Assembly (NCBI RefSeq): GCF_001423485.1
Contig: NZ_LMOD01000001.1
Span: 626,617-690,616, forward strand
Reading direction: 5' to 3'
From: Microbacterium sp. Leaf320
GTDB lineage: Bacteria; Actinomycetota; Actinomycetes; Actinomycetales; Microbacteriaceae
Length of the DNA: 64,000 nt
Shown here piece after piece: positions 40,761-48,867 of the stretch. How positions within the stretch are numbered: the stretch's first letter is position 1; each line of letters opens with the position of its first letter. Position numbers and translations under genes: made by a program. The notes beneath the pieces were generated by a model. The model was not told the DNA's origin. It made no database searches and saw only the letters and a list, made by a program, of their open reading frames with translations.

Positions 40761-42193
40761 TCGATCCCCGGCTAGACCGGGAAAGAGTGCAGGGCCATGA
40801 GGCCGTAGACGATGTCCGAAGGGCGTCGTACGGTGACCTCATGGCCCTTCGTTCTGTGCTCGAATCCGCGCGGCATTCCCTGCGCGGCGCCCTCATCCTC
40901 CCCGGTGATGATTCCTTCGATGCGGCGCGTCGTCCGTGGAACCTGGCGATCGAACAGCATCCGGCGGGTGTGGCCGCACCGGCCGACCTGCGCGACCTGC
41001 GCGCTCTTCTCGACGCCGCGCGCGACGCGGACGTGACGCTCGCGGTGCAACCCACAGGGCACGGTGCCGGCGGCGACCTGGCCGGCGCCGTCATCGTCCG
41101 TATGGACGCATTCGACGAGCTGTCCGTCGACCTCGGCTCCGGCGTGGTCCGTGTGGGCAGCGGAGTCCGCTGGGGCGCCGTGGTCGAAGCGCTCGAAGGA
41201 ACAGGCTGGGTGGCTCCTGCCGGCACGAGCCCGGTCGTCGCCGTCGCGGGGTACACCCTGGGCGGCGGGCATTCCTGGTTCAGTCGCACGGCGGGACTCG
41301 GGTCCGACAATCTCAGGGCCGTGTGGGTGCTGCGCAGCGACGGTACCCACGAGCGGGTCGACGACGAGAGCGACCCCGAGCTGATGTGGGCACTTCGCGG
41401 AGTGGGCGGCATCGTCGGAATCGTGACGGCCCTCGAGATCGACCTGGTTCCCGCACCGACGCTGTGGGGTACCGAGCTCACTTTCGACGCCGCGGATGCC
41501 GGGTCGGTGATGCGGGCGGTGCGAGACCTGTCCGCAGAGGCCCCGGCTTCGCTCAATGTGTTCGTGAACTCGATGCGCATGCCCGACGCTCCGCAGCTTC
41601 CCGAAGAGATCCGAGGACGCAGCTTCCTCACCGTGCAGGCGCTGTCCACCATCGGAGCCGCTGATGGGCTGATCGAACAGGTGCGGCGAGCCGGCACGGT
41701 TCGTCGTGAGGCGTCGGGGGCCACATCGCCTAAGACGGTCGCGGCGTCGAGCGGGGAGCCGACCGAACCGACGCCGGGCAAGGGCGTGTCTGCTGCGCTG
41801 TCGTCGCTCGATGACGCGACGATCGACGATCTCTTCCGGTTCCGCGAGCTGCCGGAGCAGTGGCCGATCATGGGCATCGACATCCGGATGCTCGGTGGCG
41901 CGCTGAACGAACCTCGACGCGCGGGGTTCGCGACGCTTCAGGGCGTCGGCTGGCTGCTCCACGCGCTGGTGCCCGTCTTCCCCGGGGCGCCGAGCGAACC
42001 GGGCGATGCGAGCATGGCGGGCTTCCGCGAGGTGCTGGCGCACGCGATCGCTCCGCATACGGTCCCGACGTTCCTCGGGCCGGGCGAGACCGTCGAGCGG
42101 TGCGGTGGTCCGGGGGCGATCGATCGCCTGCGCGCCATCAGGGCCGCCGCCGACCCTGACTCGCTCATTCACGAGGGGCGGCTCCCGCGCTGA
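40757..42193 (+). CDS. FAD-linked oxidoreductase (PCMH/FAD_binding_4)
   Basis: A 478-residue flavoprotein of the berberine-bridge/PCMH family. The FAD domain runs from RPWNLAIEQHPAG, through VQPTGHGAGGDLAGAVIVRM and PVVAVAGYTLGGGHSWFSRTAGL. Substrate unknown; members oxidise sugars or small alcohols. The start is unclear: ATG 40757 overlaps the previous stop (ATGA), giving 28 extra residues, whereas ATG 40841 begins MALRSVLESARH, closer to the family norm. The second start lies within a large dyad (40791-40848). It converges on the response regulator gene. Confidence 0.83.
   Translation: MIDPRLDRERVQGHEAVDDVRRASYGDLMALRSVLESARHSLRGALILPGDDSFDAARRPWNLAIEQHPAGVAAPADLRDLRALLDAARDADVTLAVQPTGHGAGGDLAGAVIVRMDAFDELSVDLGSGVVRVGSGVRWGAVVEALEGTGWVAPAGTSPVVAVAGYTLGGGHSWFSRTAGLGSDNLRAVWVLRSDGTHERVDDESDPELMWALRGVGGIVGIVTALEIDLVPAPTLWGTELTFDAADAGSVMRAVRDLSAEAPASLNVFVNSMRMPDAPQLPEEIRGRSFLTVQALSTIGAADGLIEQVRRAGTVRREASGATSPKTVAASSGEPTEPTPGKGVSAALSSLDDATIDDLFRFRELPEQWPIMGIDIRMLGGALNEPRRAGFATLQGVGWLLHALVPVFPGAPSEPGDASMAGFREVLAHAIAPHTVPTFLGPGETVERCGGPGAIDRLRAIRAAADPDSLIHEGRLPR
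40791..40848 (+). promoter_or_regulatory. 58-nt long-stem dyad around the alternative start codon
   Basis: Outer arms AGGGCCATGAGG (40791-40802) and CCTCATGGCCCT (40837-40848) pair perfectly over 12 bp. Inside, CCGTA/TACGG (40803-40807, 40829-40833) and GACG/CGTC (40808-40811, 40824-40827) add 9 bp. ATG 40841 lies in the right arm. It may hide the start codon, act as a terminator or attenuator, or be incidental if translation starts at 40757. Confidence 0.6.
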
Positions 42194-42240
42194 GACCGGT
42201 CCGACACGGGCCTGACACCGGGCTGCATCCACCGCAGACG

Positions 42241-42276
42241 ACCCGCGTCGTCCGAATGATCGGGACGTACGCGGGT
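42241..42276. terminator. Terminator between convergent genes
   Basis: Arms ACCCGCGT (42241-42248) and ACGCGGGT (42269-42276), extended by CGTCC/GGACG (42249-42253, 42263-42267) past one bulged base. It separates the FAD-linked oxidoreductase and response regulator genes. Confidence 0.65.
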
Positions 42277-42288
42277 GCCGCGCCGGCG

Positions 42289-42987
42289 TCAGTCGTCTCC
42301 GTCGACGTGTCGGATCCAGCGATACTCCGTCTCGGGTCGTCCACGTGCACCGTAGCGGGCGCTGCGGGTGATCATGCCCGAATCGGTGAGGTGCTCCAGA
42401 TACCTCCGCACGGACACGCGTGAGATCCCGAGCCGCGCAGCCGCCTCGCTCGCCGAGACAGCGGCACCGGAGGAGCGCAGCTCTGCCGTCACCTTCTGCA
42501 GCGTCGCGGCCGACAGCCCCTTGGGAATCGGGATCGTCCCGGTCGTGCGCCCGAGAAGCGCGTCGATCTCCGCCTGGGTCGCCTCTCCTGCCGTCGACCG
42601 CGCCTGCTCCCGATGGGTGCGGTAGGCAGTGAGGCGCTCGTGGAACACTGCGAAGGGGAACGGCTTGACGAGGTACTGGTAGACGCCCAGAGCGGCCATC
42701 TGCCGGACGGTGTCCGCGTCGCGCACGCCGGTGATCGCGATGACGTCCACGGCCGCGCCTCGGGCGCGGAGCCCGCGCAGCACATCGATGCCCGAGCCGT
42801 CGGGCATCGTGATGTCGAGAAGCACGAGATCCAACGGCTTGTCATGGGGGTGATCGAGCACCGCGGCGAGCGCTGCCCGGGCGCCGGTGCACTCGCCGCC
42901 CACGACGAACCCGTCGATCCTCTCGAGGTACGAGCGGTGGAGCTCGAGTGTCAGAGCGTCGTCATCGACGATCAGCGTGCGGATCAT
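42289..42987 (-). CDS. Response regulator of the DcuR/CitB type
   Basis: A 232-residue response regulator. The receiver has VDDD (residues 7-10), phosphoacceptor Asp58 in LVLLDITMPDGSG, and the K of YLVKPF. The output part ends in a helix-turn-helix (SASEAAARLGISRVSVRRYLEHL). This receiver plus HTH layout is that of citrate/C4-dicarboxylate regulators. Its start overlaps the sensor stop by 4 bp. It probably controls dctA, which diverges from the sensor gene. Confidence 0.92.
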   Translation of the reverse strand: MIRTLIVDDDALTLELHRSYLERIDGFVVGGECTGARAALAAVLDHPHDKPLDLVLLDITMPDGSGIDVLRGLRARGAAVDVIAITGVRDADTVRQMAALGVYQYLVKPFPFAVFHERLTAYRTHREQARSTAGEATQAEIDALLGRTTGTIPIPKGLSAATLQKVTAELRSSGAAVSASEAAARLGISRVSVRRYLEHLTDSGMITRSARYGARGRPETEYRWIRHVDGDD

Positions 42988-44264
42988 GGGCTCCTGCGTC
43001 CTTTCACCGGCGGAAGTATGACGGTGAAGGTCGTCGGATGAGCGGAGACCTCCACCGTGCCGCCCACACCGGCCACCACAGCGCGGACGAGAGCGAGGCC
43101 GACTCCCCGGCCGTGGCCCCCTGACGGTTTCGTCGAGAAGCCCTGGGTGAACACCCGCTCACGCAGCTCAGACGGAATGCCGTCGCCGCCGTCCGACACG
43201 TCGAGGACGATTCCGCCCTGCGTCGAGGGGCGCAGCGAGACCTCTACCCAGCGTTCGGCGCCGGTGGCGGCGGCATCCATGGCATTGTCGATCAGGTTGC
43301 CGAGCACGGCGACGCTGTCGACGGGGGAGAGCGGGGAGGCGGGGGTGTCCGGAGCGATGCTCACCCGCCAGTCGATCCCGCGCTCTCTGGCCTGCGACGC
43401 CTTGCCGAGAAGCAGGGCACCGACGGCGGGGTCGCCGGCCTGTCGCGCAGTGACCTGATCGACGAGCGATTGACTCTGGCGCGAGGTCTCGGTCAGGATC
43501 TCGATCGCCTCCTCGCTGCGTCCCAACTCGAGAAGCGCAACGGCCGTGTGCATGCGGTTCCCGTGTTCGTGCGTCTGAGCGCGCAGCGCATCGCCCAGGG
43601 TGCGCAGGGATTCGTATGACGACACGGCGTCCCGCACCTGCCCCGGTGGCAGGTCTCCTGCGATGCCGCGTGTGAACCGACGAGCGATCCACGCGCCGAG
43701 GGCGCCGAGACCGATGAGCCCGACGGTGATGCCGATCGAGAGCGGAAGTCGGCGAACGAGGGTCTCGGAGATGGACTCGATGGTCACGCCCGATGACACC
43801 CAGCCGAGCAGTTCACCGCTGGATGCGACCACCGGCACGATGGTCCTCACCGAGGGGCCGAGGGTACCGGTGAAGACCTCGGTGAGTGTGCGCGGCGAGT
43901 CGGGGATGGTGCCGAGGTACACCCCGCCGATCTGGTCGACATCGGGATGCGTGAGGCGCGTGCCCTCGGGCGTCATGATCGTCACGAAATCGAGATCGGC
44001 GTTCGCGATGACATCGAGAGTGTAGGGCTCGAGCGTGCGGGTCGCGTCTGTCTGGTCCTCTGTAGCGAGAGTCTCGATGACGAGGGGGGACGATGCGAGC
44101 GTCACCGCTGTCGCCGCCGTGACCCGCTCCGCCTCCGCATGCGTGGCGCGCTGGGCATCCACGACGAGGAAGACGGCCACCAGTGCACCGACCACCACTG
44201 CGGCCGCCAGGAGCACCAGGAAGACCCGGGAAGCGATGCTCCTCGTGTCGCGCGCGTGTCTCAT
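42984..44264 (-). CDS. Sensor histidine kinase of the DcuS/CitA type
   Basis: A 426-residue sensor: membrane helix (about 12-36), an extracytoplasmic PAS-like domain (about 40-165) with VTIMTPEGTRLTHPD and IVPVVASSGELLGWV, second helix (about 178-198), then the SPOB-type dimerisation domain with HEHGNRMHT and an ATPase with NLIDNAMDAA, DGGDGIP and GHGRGVGLALVR. The extracytoplasmic domain should bind citrate, fumarate or malate. ATG at 44264 follows GGAAGGA. It sits divergent from dctA (161 bp), supporting C4-dicarboxylate sensing. Confidence 0.92.
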   Translation of the reverse strand: MRHARDTRSIASRVFLVLLAAAVVVGALVAVFLVVDAQRATHAEAERVTAATAVTLASSPLVIETLATEDQTDATRTLEPYTLDVIANADLDFVTIMTPEGTRLTHPDVDQIGGVYLGTIPDSPRTLTEVFTGTLGPSVRTIVPVVASSGELLGWVSSGVTIESISETLVRRLPLSIGITVGLIGLGALGAWIARRFTRGIAGDLPPGQVRDAVSSYESLRTLGDALRAQTHEHGNRMHTAVALLELGRSEEAIEILTETSRQSQSLVDQVTARQAGDPAVGALLLGKASQARERGIDWRVSIAPDTPASPLSPVDSVAVLGNLIDNAMDAAATGAERWVEVSLRPSTQGGIVLDVSDGGDGIPSELRERVFTQGFSTKPSGGHGRGVGLALVRAVVAGVGGTVEVSAHPTTFTVILPPVKGRRSP

Positions 44265-44425
44265 CGCGTCCTTCCGATCGTCGGTGATCGCGGAGTCCGG
44301 GATATCGGTGGTGACCAATACGACCACAAATGGTGCTGCCGGGGGAAGTCCGCGACGGTGAGCTTACCGAAGGCGAGGGCGCCTGCGGGCATGAGACGAA
44401 GACGTTCATGATCAAGGAGGAAAAC

Positions 44426-45865
44426 ATGGCCATCACGACGGGGTTCTCCCTTCCCGGTTTCCATTGGCGACGGGGCAAGCAGGCGTGGGACAGGCACACC
44501 TGGCTGTATGTCTCGGTGATCATCGCCGTCGTGCTGGGCGCGGCCGTCGGCCTCATCTGGCCCGAGGTCGGTCAGAGTCTCGAGCCGATCGGCAAGGGCT
44601 TCGTGTCGCTGATCAAGATGATGATCGCGCCGATCATCTTCTGCACGATCGTCGTCGGCGTCGGGTCCATCGCGAAGGCGGCGACCGTCGGCAAGATCGG
44701 CGGCCTGGCGCTGCTCTACTTCATGGTCATGTCCACGTTCGCGCTCGCGATCGGCCTGGTCGTCGGCAACATCATCCACCCGGGTGCAGGCCTCGACATG
44801 GCGAACTCGAGCTACGACGCGACAGAGACCGAGGCGAAGACCACCACCGAGTTCATCCTCGGGATCATCCCGACGACGTTCTTCTCGGCCTTCACGGGTG
44901 AGAGCGTCCTGCAGGTGCTGTTCATCGCCCTGCTCGTGGGCTTCGCCCTCCAGGGGCTCGGTGAGAAGGGCGCCCCGATCATGGATGCGGTCAAGAACCT
45001 CCAGAAGCTGGTGTTCCGCATCCTCGGCATGATCCTGTGGCTCGCCCCTCTCGGTGCATTCGGAGCGATCGCAGCAGTGGTTGGCAAGACGGGCATCGCG
45101 GCGATCTGGAGCCTCGGCGTGCTCATGATCGCGTTCTACATCACCTGCCTCCTGTTCATCGTCGTGGTGCTCGGGACGCTGCTCTTCGCCGTAACCAGGG
45201 TGAACATCTTCAGCCTCGTCAAATACCTGGCACGTGAGTACCTGCTCATCGTCGGCACCTCGTCGTCGGAGTCCGCGCTCCCGCGCCTGATCGCGAAGAT
45301 GGAGCACATCGGAGTCTCGAAGCCGGTCGTCGGCATCACGGTGCCGACGGGGTACTCGTTCAACCTCGACGGCACGGCGATCTACCTGACCATGGCATCG
45401 CTGTTCATCGCCACGGGGATGGGGCAGCCGATGTCGATCGGCGAGCAGATCGGGCTGCTGGTGTTCATGATCATCGCGAGCAAGGGAGCCGCCGGCGTGA
45501 CAGGCGCGGGACTCGCGACGCTCGCCGGTGGATTGCAGGCATACCGTCCCGATCTGGTCGACGGTGTCGGCGTGATCGTGGGTATCGATCGGTTCATGTC
45601 CGAGGGGCGAGCGCTCACCAACTTCACCGGCAACGCGGTCGCCACGCTGCTGATCGGCACGTGGACGCGTCAGATCGATCGTGATCGGGTTCAGCAGGTG
45701 CTCAGCGGCGCGCTTCCGTTCGAGGAGTCGCAGCTCGACGGGGTCGACGAGCATGGGATGGTCGATGAGCGGAAGGCCGTCGATGTCCAGGGCCTCAAGG
45801 AGTCCGCCCTCGACGAGATGGCGGCGAAAGAGGAGCGGGCGCGTCTCCGCGCCGCACAGAACTGA
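44426..45865 (+). CDS. dctA: C4-dicarboxylate/cation symporter DctA
   Basis: A 479-residue DAACS-family transporter. About eight helices plus two hairpins; conserved blocks are FVSLIKMMIAPIIFCTIVVGVGSI, VGTSSSESALPRLIAKME (serine-rich hairpin 1), VPTGYSFNLDGTAIY (substrate-binding TM7 motif) and NFTGNAVATLLIG. It imports succinate, fumarate and malate with Na+ or H+. ATG at 44426 has AAGGAGG five bases upstream. The neighbouring sensor/regulator pair likely controls it. A 55-residue charged C-terminal tail follows the last helix. Confidence 0.95.
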   Translation: MAITTGFSLPGFHWRRGKQAWDRHTWLYVSVIIAVVLGAAVGLIWPEVGQSLEPIGKGFVSLIKMMIAPIIFCTIVVGVGSIAKAATVGKIGGLALLYFMVMSTFALAIGLVVGNIIHPGAGLDMANSSYDATETEAKTTTEFILGIIPTTFFSAFTGESVLQVLFIALLVGFALQGLGEKGAPIMDAVKNLQKLVFRILGMILWLAPLGAFGAIAAVVGKTGIAAIWSLGVLMIAFYITCLLFIVVVLGTLLFAVTRVNIFSLVKYLAREYLLIVGTSSSESALPRLIAKMEHIGVSKPVVGITVPTGYSFNLDGTAIYLTMASLFIATGMGQPMSIGEQIGLLVFMIIASKGAAGVTGAGLATLAGGLQAYRPDLVDGVGVIVGIDRFMSEGRALTNFTGNAVATLLIGTWTRQIDRDRVQQVLSGALPFEESQLDGVDEHGMVDERKAVDVQGLKESALDEMAAKEERARLRAAQN

Positions 45866-45887
45866 GCCTCGGACCGGGAAGAAGAAT

Positions 45888-45921
45888 GATGCGGGAGTCG
45901 GCAGTCGCCGGCTCCCGCATC
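45888..45921. terminator. Terminator after dctA
   Basis: 15-bp stem (45888-45902 with 45907-45921, one G-T pair) and loop AGTC, 22 bp after the dctA stop and before the end of the convergent DUF5302 gene. Confidence 0.8.
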
Positions 45922-45928
45922 CGTGTGG

Positions 45929-46105
45929 TCAACCGCTCTTGCGTCGGAACTCGCGCCGCGTCTGCGGGGCGGGTGCGCCGTGGACGGCGGAGTCGCCGTC
46001 CAGGTGGGCCTCGCCCTGCCTGTGGTGCGCGTTCTTCTTCTCGAGCGCTTCCTTGAACTTGCGCTTCATTTCCTCGCTGGAGGATGCGCCTTCTTCGGTG
46101 CTCAT
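45929..46105 (-). CDS. DUF5302 family small protein
   Basis: A 58-residue protein reading MSTEEGASSSEEMKRKFKEA, then LEKKNAHHRQGEAHLDGDSA and a basic end TRREFRRKSG. The central MKRKFKEALEKK and C-terminal FRRKSG are the hallmarks of DUF5302, a small actinobacterial family of unknown function. ATG at 46105 is supported by TAGGCT (46113-46118) ending 7 nt upstream. Likely cytosolic and charged. Confidence 0.85.
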   Translation of the reverse strand: MSTEEGASSSEEMKRKFKEALEKKNAHHRQGEAHLDGDSAVHGAPAPQTRREFRRKSG

Positions 46106-46112
46106 GTTCGCC

Positions 46113-46118
46113 AGCCTA
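46113..46118 (-). promoter_or_regulatory. -10 hexamer of the DUF5302 gene
   Basis: TAGGCT, 7 nt before ATG 46105 on the minus strand. Confidence 0.45.
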
Positions 46119-46145
46119 GAGCACGCCTCGGACGGGCGGGAGGAA

Positions 46146-46715
46146 TCACCGCCGCGCTCTGCGGGAGACGAGGTCGACGACCGCACCGAGGCCGAGTGCG
46201 AACGCGACGGACACCACGACGGCCACGACCGGGCCACCGGGGACGAGAGCGGCGACGATGGCGCCCACGGACGCCTGGTAGGCCGCCCATCCGAACGCCG
46301 CCACACTCATCAGGCACAGATACCGACCGGGATGTATGCGAGAGGCGCCGGCGACGAGGTTGATCGCCAGCCGTGCGAACGGTACGAAGCGGGCGGTGAA
46401 CAGCACGGTGGCCGTTCCGCCGTCGAGTCGGCGTCGTGCCCAGGCGAGAGCCAGGCGCACGCGAGGCACCCGCATCCACCGCCACCGTTCCGTCCCGACC
46501 GTGCGACCGATCAGATAGCAGGCGGTGTCTCCCGCGGCAGCCGCGACTCCCGCGCAGACGATGACCGTCCACAGGGGTGGCGCTCCCGACGATGAGGAGA
46601 TCGCCCCGAGAGCGGTGACAGCGATCTCCCCTGGTACGACGACGAAGAACGAATCGCCGAGGACCAGGAGGCTCATGACGGCGAGGGCCCAGGGGCCGGC
46701 GAGCAGATCGGGCAC
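46146..46715 (-). CDS. DedA family membrane protein
   Basis: A 189-residue member of the DedA/VTT (SNARE-associated) family. FFVVVPGEIAVTALGA, AAAGDTACYLIGRTVG and FTARFVPFARLAINLVAGASRIHPGRYL are the conserved stretches, including the RFxPxxR-like motif and the G-x-x-x-G-D region. DedA proteins translocate lipids such as undecaprenyl phosphate across membranes. GTG at 46715 follows TGGAG. It is divergent from the glycosyltransferase-SGNH fusion with about 140 bp between. Confidence 0.88.
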   Translation of the reverse strand: MPDLLAGPWALAVMSLLVLGDSFFVVVPGEIAVTALGAISSSSGAPPLWTVIVCAGVAAAAGDTACYLIGRTVGTERWRWMRVPRVRLALAWARRRLDGGTATVLFTARFVPFARLAINLVAGASRIHPGRYLCLMSVAAFGWAAYQASVGAIVAALVPGGPVVAVVVSVAFALGLGAVVDLVSRRARR

Positions 46716-46854
46716 GGCTCCAGAGTGCTCCGCGCAGGTGAACGGGAACCAACGACCGGATAGCCGGTGACGCGCGATCCAGCATCCGGTGAACTTCTGG
46801 TGCGCTGAGGGGTTTCGCGCAGTCGGCACCCGTCGTCGACGGCATCCTGGGCAT

Positions 46855-48795
46855 GTGAGAGTCGCGATCGTGACAGAGTCCTTCCTTCCGCACATGAACG
46901 GTGTCACCGGATCCGTCCTGCAGATCCTGAGGCACCTCGAGCGCACGGGCCACGAGGCGCACGCGATCGCGCCGGACGCCGTCGGCATGCCCACCGCGAT
47001 CGACGGTGCCGTCATCGAGCCCATCCCGAGCGTCCCGCTCCCCGGGTACCGCAATGTGCGGGTGGGCACCTCGCCCGCCCACCGCGTCGCCGCATCCCTC
47101 CGTCGCTTCCAACCGGACGTCGTGCACCTCGCCTCGCCCTTCGCATTGGGCTGGCGGGGAGCGCTCGCCGCAGACCGTCTCGACATCGCCGCGGTCGCCG
47201 CCTACCAGACCGACGTCGCCGCGTACACGGAGCGATACCGGGTGCCCGCGACGACCGGTATCGCGCACACGCACATCGCTCGCCTCCATCGTCGGGCGAC
47301 CCTGTCGCTCGCGCCGTCCGCCGACTCCGCCCAGCGCCTCGCCTCCCTCGGAGTCGATCGGGTTCGCCGGTGGGGCAGGGGGGTGGACGCCGAACGGTTC
47401 CAGCCCTCCCGACGCAGCGAGACGCTGCGAGCGGAGTGGGGCGGTGATGTCGTGATCGGATACGTCGGCCGCCTCGCGCCCGAGAAGCAGGTCGAGGACC
47501 TCGCGGTGCTGCAGAGCATCCCCGGAGCAAGACTCGTGATCGTCGGGGACGGGCCCAGCCGGATGAAGCTGACCGCCCTGATGCCCCAGGCCCTCTTTCT
47601 CGGCCATCTCGACGGAGAAGCGCTCGCCGCAGCGACCGCATCGTTCGACGTGTTCGTGCACCCGGGGGAGAGCGAGACGTTCGGTCAGACCCTGCAGGAG
47701 GCCCATGCGAGCGGAGTCCCGGTCGTCGCCACCGGACGCGGTGGCCCCCTGGATCTCGTGCGGATGGGGATCGACGGATGGCTGTACCGTCCCGGAGACC
47801 TGGCGGACCTGCGGATGAGAGTCGCCGACCTCGCCGGAGACGGGCGCAAGCGCAGGGCATTCGGCGAAGCAGGGCACCAGGCAGTCCAGGGGCGCAGCTG
47901 GTCGAGCGTGTGCGACCAGCTGCTCGGCCACTTCGATGAAGCACGGACTCTCCGCGCCGTGGACTCAGGGGTCCGCACGCGCCGCCTCACCCGCCCCGAG
48001 TTCGCGGCTCCCGTCGACACGCGTCGCTGGCACCGGTACGTCGCGATGGGCGACTCCCTCACGGAAGGACTGTGCGATCCGGCGCCGGACGGAGCCCTGC
48101 GCGGATGGGCGGACCGCCTCGCACTGCTGCTCGCTGCGCGCGGTGGACTGCACTACGCGAACCTCGCGATCAGGTCGAAGCGGGTCCGGGACGTCTGTGA
48201 GATCCAGCTCCCTCGCGCCCTCGAGCTCGAGCCGGACCTCGTATCGATCCTCATCGGCGCGAACGACCTGGTGAAGCCGACCGTCGACGTGCCCGCGCTC
48301 GCCGCAGAAGTCGAAGGCGCGGTGCGGCGACTCCGCAGCATCGGGGCGGATGTCGTTCTGGTCACGCCGTTCCTCCCTCGCCGACGGGCGGCTGCGATCT
48401 ACTCCCGCCGGTTCGCGGCCTTCGCGACGGCGCTCGCGGGCATCGCCGCCCGCACGGGCGCGATCCTGATCGACACCGATCTGCATCCCTCTCTTCCCGA
48501 CCGACCGAACTGGGGCGAGGATCTCGTGCATCTCAGCAGTCGCGGTCACCGCTTTCTCGCGTACCGAGCGGGCGAGGTGCTGGCGGTGCCGCATGCGGAC
48601 ACGCTCGGCGCTCTCGATGCCGCGCTGCACGAGAACGAGCCGATCGGTGCGGGTCTGTGGTGGCGGAGACATGCGCTGCCGTGGGTATGGCGTCGGATGC
48701 ACGGCCGCGCCGCCGGCGACGGGCGCAGTGCGAAGCACGACGACTACGTGTACCTGGGGCGGTCGACGTCGCGCAGCGGGGTGCGGGTGAGCTGA
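46855..48795 (+). CDS. Fusion of GT4 glycosyltransferase and SGNH/GDSL hydrolase
   Basis: A 646-residue two-domain protein. Residues 1-370 are a GT-B glycosyltransferase of family GT4: VAIVTESFLPHMNGVTGSV (as in PimB/MgtA-type mannosyltransferases), IGYVGRLAPEKQVEDL, and the E-x7-E motif Glu274-Glu282 in GESETFGQTLQEA. Residues about 385-646 are an SGNH hydrolase: GDSLTEG with Ser401, GANDL at 468-472 and D556-x-x-H559. The GTG at 46855 has no good ribosome site. Such a fusion could glycosylate and deacylate a lipid-linked surface glycan. Both active sites look intact. Confidence 0.88.
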   Translation: MRVAIVTESFLPHMNGVTGSVLQILRHLERTGHEAHAIAPDAVGMPTAIDGAVIEPIPSVPLPGYRNVRVGTSPAHRVAASLRRFQPDVVHLASPFALGWRGALAADRLDIAAVAAYQTDVAAYTERYRVPATTGIAHTHIARLHRRATLSLAPSADSAQRLASLGVDRVRRWGRGVDAERFQPSRRSETLRAEWGGDVVIGYVGRLAPEKQVEDLAVLQSIPGARLVIVGDGPSRMKLTALMPQALFLGHLDGEALAAATASFDVFVHPGESETFGQTLQEAHASGVPVVATGRGGPLDLVRMGIDGWLYRPGDLADLRMRVADLAGDGRKRRAFGEAGHQAVQGRSWSSVCDQLLGHFDEARTLRAVDSGVRTRRLTRPEFAAPVDTRRWHRYVAMGDSLTEGLCDPAPDGALRGWADRLALLLAARGGLHYANLAIRSKRVRDVCEIQLPRALELEPDLVSILIGANDLVKPTVDVPALAAEVEGAVRRLRSIGADVVLVTPFLPRRRAAAIYSRRFAAFATALAGIAARTGAILIDTDLHPSLPDRPNWGEDLVHLSSRGHRFLAYRAGEVLAVPHADTLGALDAALHENEPIGAGLWWRRHALPWVWRRMHGRAAGDGRSAKHDDYVYLGRSTSRSGVRVS

Positions 48796-48867
48796 AGCGA
48801 CCGCGGTAGACGCGCTGCGCGGTTCACCCGGGCCGGGCGGCTCTCCCGACCGTGCGATGCGGCTCGA

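Noticed and set aside
46102..47931. Long minus-strand frame across DUF5302, DedA and the GT-SGNH gene
   Set aside because: It conflicts with three supported genes and has no coherent domain.
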